NCBI GenBank assembly: GCA_958421035.1
Contig: CATZKS010000016.1
Span: 1 to 24,660 of the forward strand
Reading direction: 5' to 3'
Origin: an uncultured Collinsella sp.
Lineage (GTDB): Bacteria; Actinomycetota; Coriobacteriia; Coriobacteriales; Coriobacteriaceae
DNA: 24,660 bases
A program made the translations under genes and the position numbers. This document shows, in pieces, positions 23,291 to 24,660 of the stretch. The notes below the pieces were generated by a model that was not told the DNA's origin, did not search any database, and saw only the letters and a list, made by a program, of their open reading frames with translations. The first letter of the stretch is position 1; each line of letters starts with the position of its first letter.

Positions 23291-23310
23291 GACTGACCCT
23301 TTGTCGCATT
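23291..23310 (-). repeat. Right half of split REP-like palindrome
   Basis: GACTGA (23291-23296) followed by CCCTTTGTCGCATT (23297-23310). The latter is the exact reverse complement of the left half at 14247-14260. The two halves flank the adhesin island in inverted orientation. Confidence 0.75.
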
Positions 23311-23398
23311 CCGTGCGGGTTATATGCAGGTATGCCTGCGCACGCTATCATGTATGGGTTAGACCGCAACTATGTACCTCATACGCGAAGGGATGCGC

Positions 23399-23425
23399 AT
23401 GTATCTGAAGATCGACATGTTCTAG
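23399..23425 (+). CDS. Possible 8-aa leader peptide upstream of prfA
   Basis: An ATG with AAGGGA five bases before it opens a reading frame encoding MYLKIDMF and then stops at TAG, about 80 bases before prfA. Such a short frame may arise by chance. If translated it could act as an upstream control element for release factor 1. Confidence 0.2.
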   Translation: MYLKIDMF

Positions 23426-23506
23426 CTGGGCTTACCCCCGCAGTGGCGCCGCGCGCCCCATCAACTCTGCCGATTTTCGCCTTCACGCACATAAAGGAGT
23501 CCCGCC

Positions 23507-24574
23507 ATGCGCGACAAGCTCGAAAAGATCATCAAGGCCTACGAGGAGCTCGAGAAGAAGCTCTCCGACCCGGCCGTCGCCTCCGATATTAAGGAGTTCA
23601 CGCGTCTCAACAAGGAGTACGCACACCAGTCCGACCTCATCGCCGCCTCGCGCGAGTACATCGGCGCGCTCGATGACATCGAGGCGGCCAAGGAAATGCT
23701 GCACGATACCACCGATGCCGATGAGAAGGAGATGCTCCAGATGGACATCTCCGAAAACGAGGCCAAGCTCCCCCAGCTCGAGGAAGACATCAAGTACATG
23801 CTCATCCCGAGCGACCCCAACGACGACAAGAACACCATCGTCGAGATTCGCTCCGCCGCCGGTGGCGACGAGGCGGCCATCTTTGCCGGCGACCTGTACA
23901 AGATGTACCAGCGCTTCTGCGAGTCGCGCGGCTGGAAGACCACCGTGCTCGATTCCAGCCCCAGCGAGGCCGGCGGCTTTAAGTCCATCGAGTTCAAGGT
24001 CGAGGGCGACCGCGTCTACTCCGTCATGAAGTTCGAGTCCGGCGTGCACCGCGTCCAGCGCGTCCCCAAGACCGAGTCCCAGGGCCGCATCCAGACCTCC
24101 ACGGCTACCGTCGCCGTACTTCCCGAGGCCGAGGAAATCGACGTCCAGATCAACCAGTCCGACCTGCGCATCGATACCTACTGCGCCTCCGGCCCTGGCG
24201 GTCAGTGCGTTAACACCACCTACTCCGCCGTGCGCATCACCCACCTGCCCACCAACACCGTGGTGCAGTCGCAGGAACAGCGCTCCCAGATCCAGAACCG
24301 CGAGGTCTGCATGCAGATGCTGCGCGCCCGCCTGTACGAGATGGAGCTCGAGAAGCAGCAGGCAGAGCTCGGTGCCGAGCGTCAAAGCCAGATCGGCCAC
24401 GGCAATCGTTCCGAGAAGATTCGTACCTACAATCAGCCCCAGGACCGCGTGACCGATCACCGTATCGGCTTCAACTCCACCTACAACGGCGTCCTCCTGG
24501 GCGATCAGCTCGGCACCGTCATCGAGGCACTCGCCGCCGCCGAGCGTGCCGAGAAGCTGGCACAGGCCGTTTAA
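23507..24574 (+). CDS. prfA: Peptide chain release factor 1
   Basis: A 355-aa factor that recognises UAA and UAG stop codons on the ribosome and releases the finished protein. The GGQ motif that triggers hydrolysis is in CASGPGGQCVNTTYSAVRIT. The stop-codon reading motif PxT of release factor 1 is present as PKT in RVPKTESQGRIQTS; RF2 would have SPF. The N-terminal coiled helices (about 1-100) and the region GGDEAAIFAGDLYKMY are standard, as is the length. The ATG has AAGGAG seven bases before it. It is a housekeeping gene standing right after the putative island. A downstream methyltransferase gene (prmC), a common partner, may lie beyond the window. Repeats follow its stop at once. Confidence 0.97.
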   Translation: MRDKLEKIIKAYEELEKKLSDPAVASDIKEFTRLNKEYAHQSDLIAASREYIGALDDIEAAKEMLHDTTDADEKEMLQMDISENEAKLPQLEEDIKYMLIPSDPNDDKNTIVEIRSAAGGDEAAIFAGDLYKMYQRFCESRGWKTTVLDSSPSEAGGFKSIEFKVEGDRVYSVMKFESGVHRVQRVPKTESQGRIQTSTATVAVLPEAEEIDVQINQSDLRIDTYCASGPGGQCVNTTYSAVRITHLPTNTVVQSQEQRSQIQNREVCMQMLRARLYEMELEKQQAELGAERQSQIGHGNRSEKIRTYNQPQDRVTDHRIGFNSTYNGVLLGDQLGTVIEALAAAERAEKLAQAV

Positions 24575-24614
24575 GTTACGGCGTTTTACCAAACGCCGTA
24601 ACTGCTCGACGCTG
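24575..24614. repeat. Hairpin repeat, copy 2
   Basis: Arms GTTACGGCGTTT (24575-24586) and AAACGCCGTAAC (24591-24602) form a perfect 12-bp stem with loop TACC. Compared with copy 1 at 4370, the two inner pairs are swapped (CG against GC) on both arms, so the stem is kept. The tail CGACGCTGC is also shared. It begins directly after the prfA stop codon. Confidence 0.75.
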
Positions 24615-24660
24615 CGCGCCGCCCAGAGCGACAATTTGTCATTCAAAAGGCAAGGCATGA
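24606..24660. repeat. Left half of large palindromic repeat, copy 2
   Basis: The 55 bases match 9625-9680 with about five differences, including the inner arm AAAAGGCAAGGCAT. The window ends where the turn of the palindrome is expected, so the right half should follow outside. It probably forms the prfA terminator. Confidence 0.75.

Larger units (their letters stand above)
23168..23506. other. Intergenic region before prfA
   Basis: About 340 bases without a full gene. From left to right it holds the GGAGG of the small minus-strand gene (23173-23177), a perfect 36-bp palindrome (23221-23256), the right half of the split REP-like palindrome (23291-23310), a small GCAGG TATG CCTGC hairpin near 23326, an 8-codon reading frame (23399-23425), and the prfA ribosome binding site. 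TATCAT near 23347 is a weak -10 candidate; no convincing promoter is seen. Confidence 0.6.

Noticed and set aside
14247..23310. Invertible segment between the two inverted half-palindromes
   Set aside because: The inverted copies are only 14 bases and no recombinase gene was recognised; the shared GACTGA in direct orientation fits insertion better. It is not fully excluded.
1..24660. tRNA, rRNA or replication origin
   Set aside because: No cloverleaf with a TTCGA-type arm, no rRNA sequence and no DnaA box cluster was found on either strand.

Overview
The window looks like a chromosomal segment of a high-GC Gram-positive gut actinobacterium of the class Coriobacteriia, most probably Collinsella or a close relative. 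This rests on strong GC preference at third codon positions, GGAGG-type ribosome binding sites, an LPXTG surface protein and the style of the protein families; no rRNA or tRNA is present to confirm it.

Region 1 (48-4354, minus strand): a MarR-type regulator followed by the two halves of a heterodimeric ABC exporter. The three genes are joined by 8-base start/stop overlaps. In front of them lies a promoter with a perfect -35 box, overlapped by one arm of a 9-bp inverted repeat that is probably the operator. Region 2 (4370-5700): a pyridoxal/pyridoxamine kinase coupled by another 8-base overlap to a small TIGR04076-like cysteine-rich protein, ending in a bidirectional terminator. Region 3 (5740-7473, minus strand): an MFS efflux-type transporter followed by a low-molecular-weight protein tyrosine phosphatase. 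Region 4 (7474-9733): a palindrome-rich spacer, an unknown single-pass membrane protein, an aldose 1-epimerase-like protein and a large palindromic repeat. Region 5 (9872-14246): a polar amino acid ABC importer (Tat-type lipoprotein, permease, ATPase) followed by an M20 peptidase of the CPS1/PM20D1 type.

Region 6 (about 14266-23290) appears to be an acquired island. It holds one giant LPXTG adhesin (about 2,774 aa). This carries a fibro-slime domain, two SpaA-like domains and a stalk of 13 pilin-type domains, 12 of which keep the Lys/Glu/Asn triad for intramolecular isopeptide bonds. A run of nine G lies between its best start codon and its signal peptide, which suggests on/off switching. The island also has a terminator, a small frameshifted gene and a perfect 36-bp palindrome. 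Its two ends coincide with the two halves of a REP-like palindrome whose loop is duplicated as GACTGA on both sides, as if about 9 kb had been inserted into one copy of a repeat that is intact elsewhere in the window.

Region 7 (23297-24660): the prfA gene (release factor 1) followed by two stacked repeat elements that also occur at 4370 and 9625. The most notable features are the island inserted in a palindrome, the poly-G switch candidate, the permuted duplication of stalk domains, and three or four families of short palindromic repeats in the intergenic regions.
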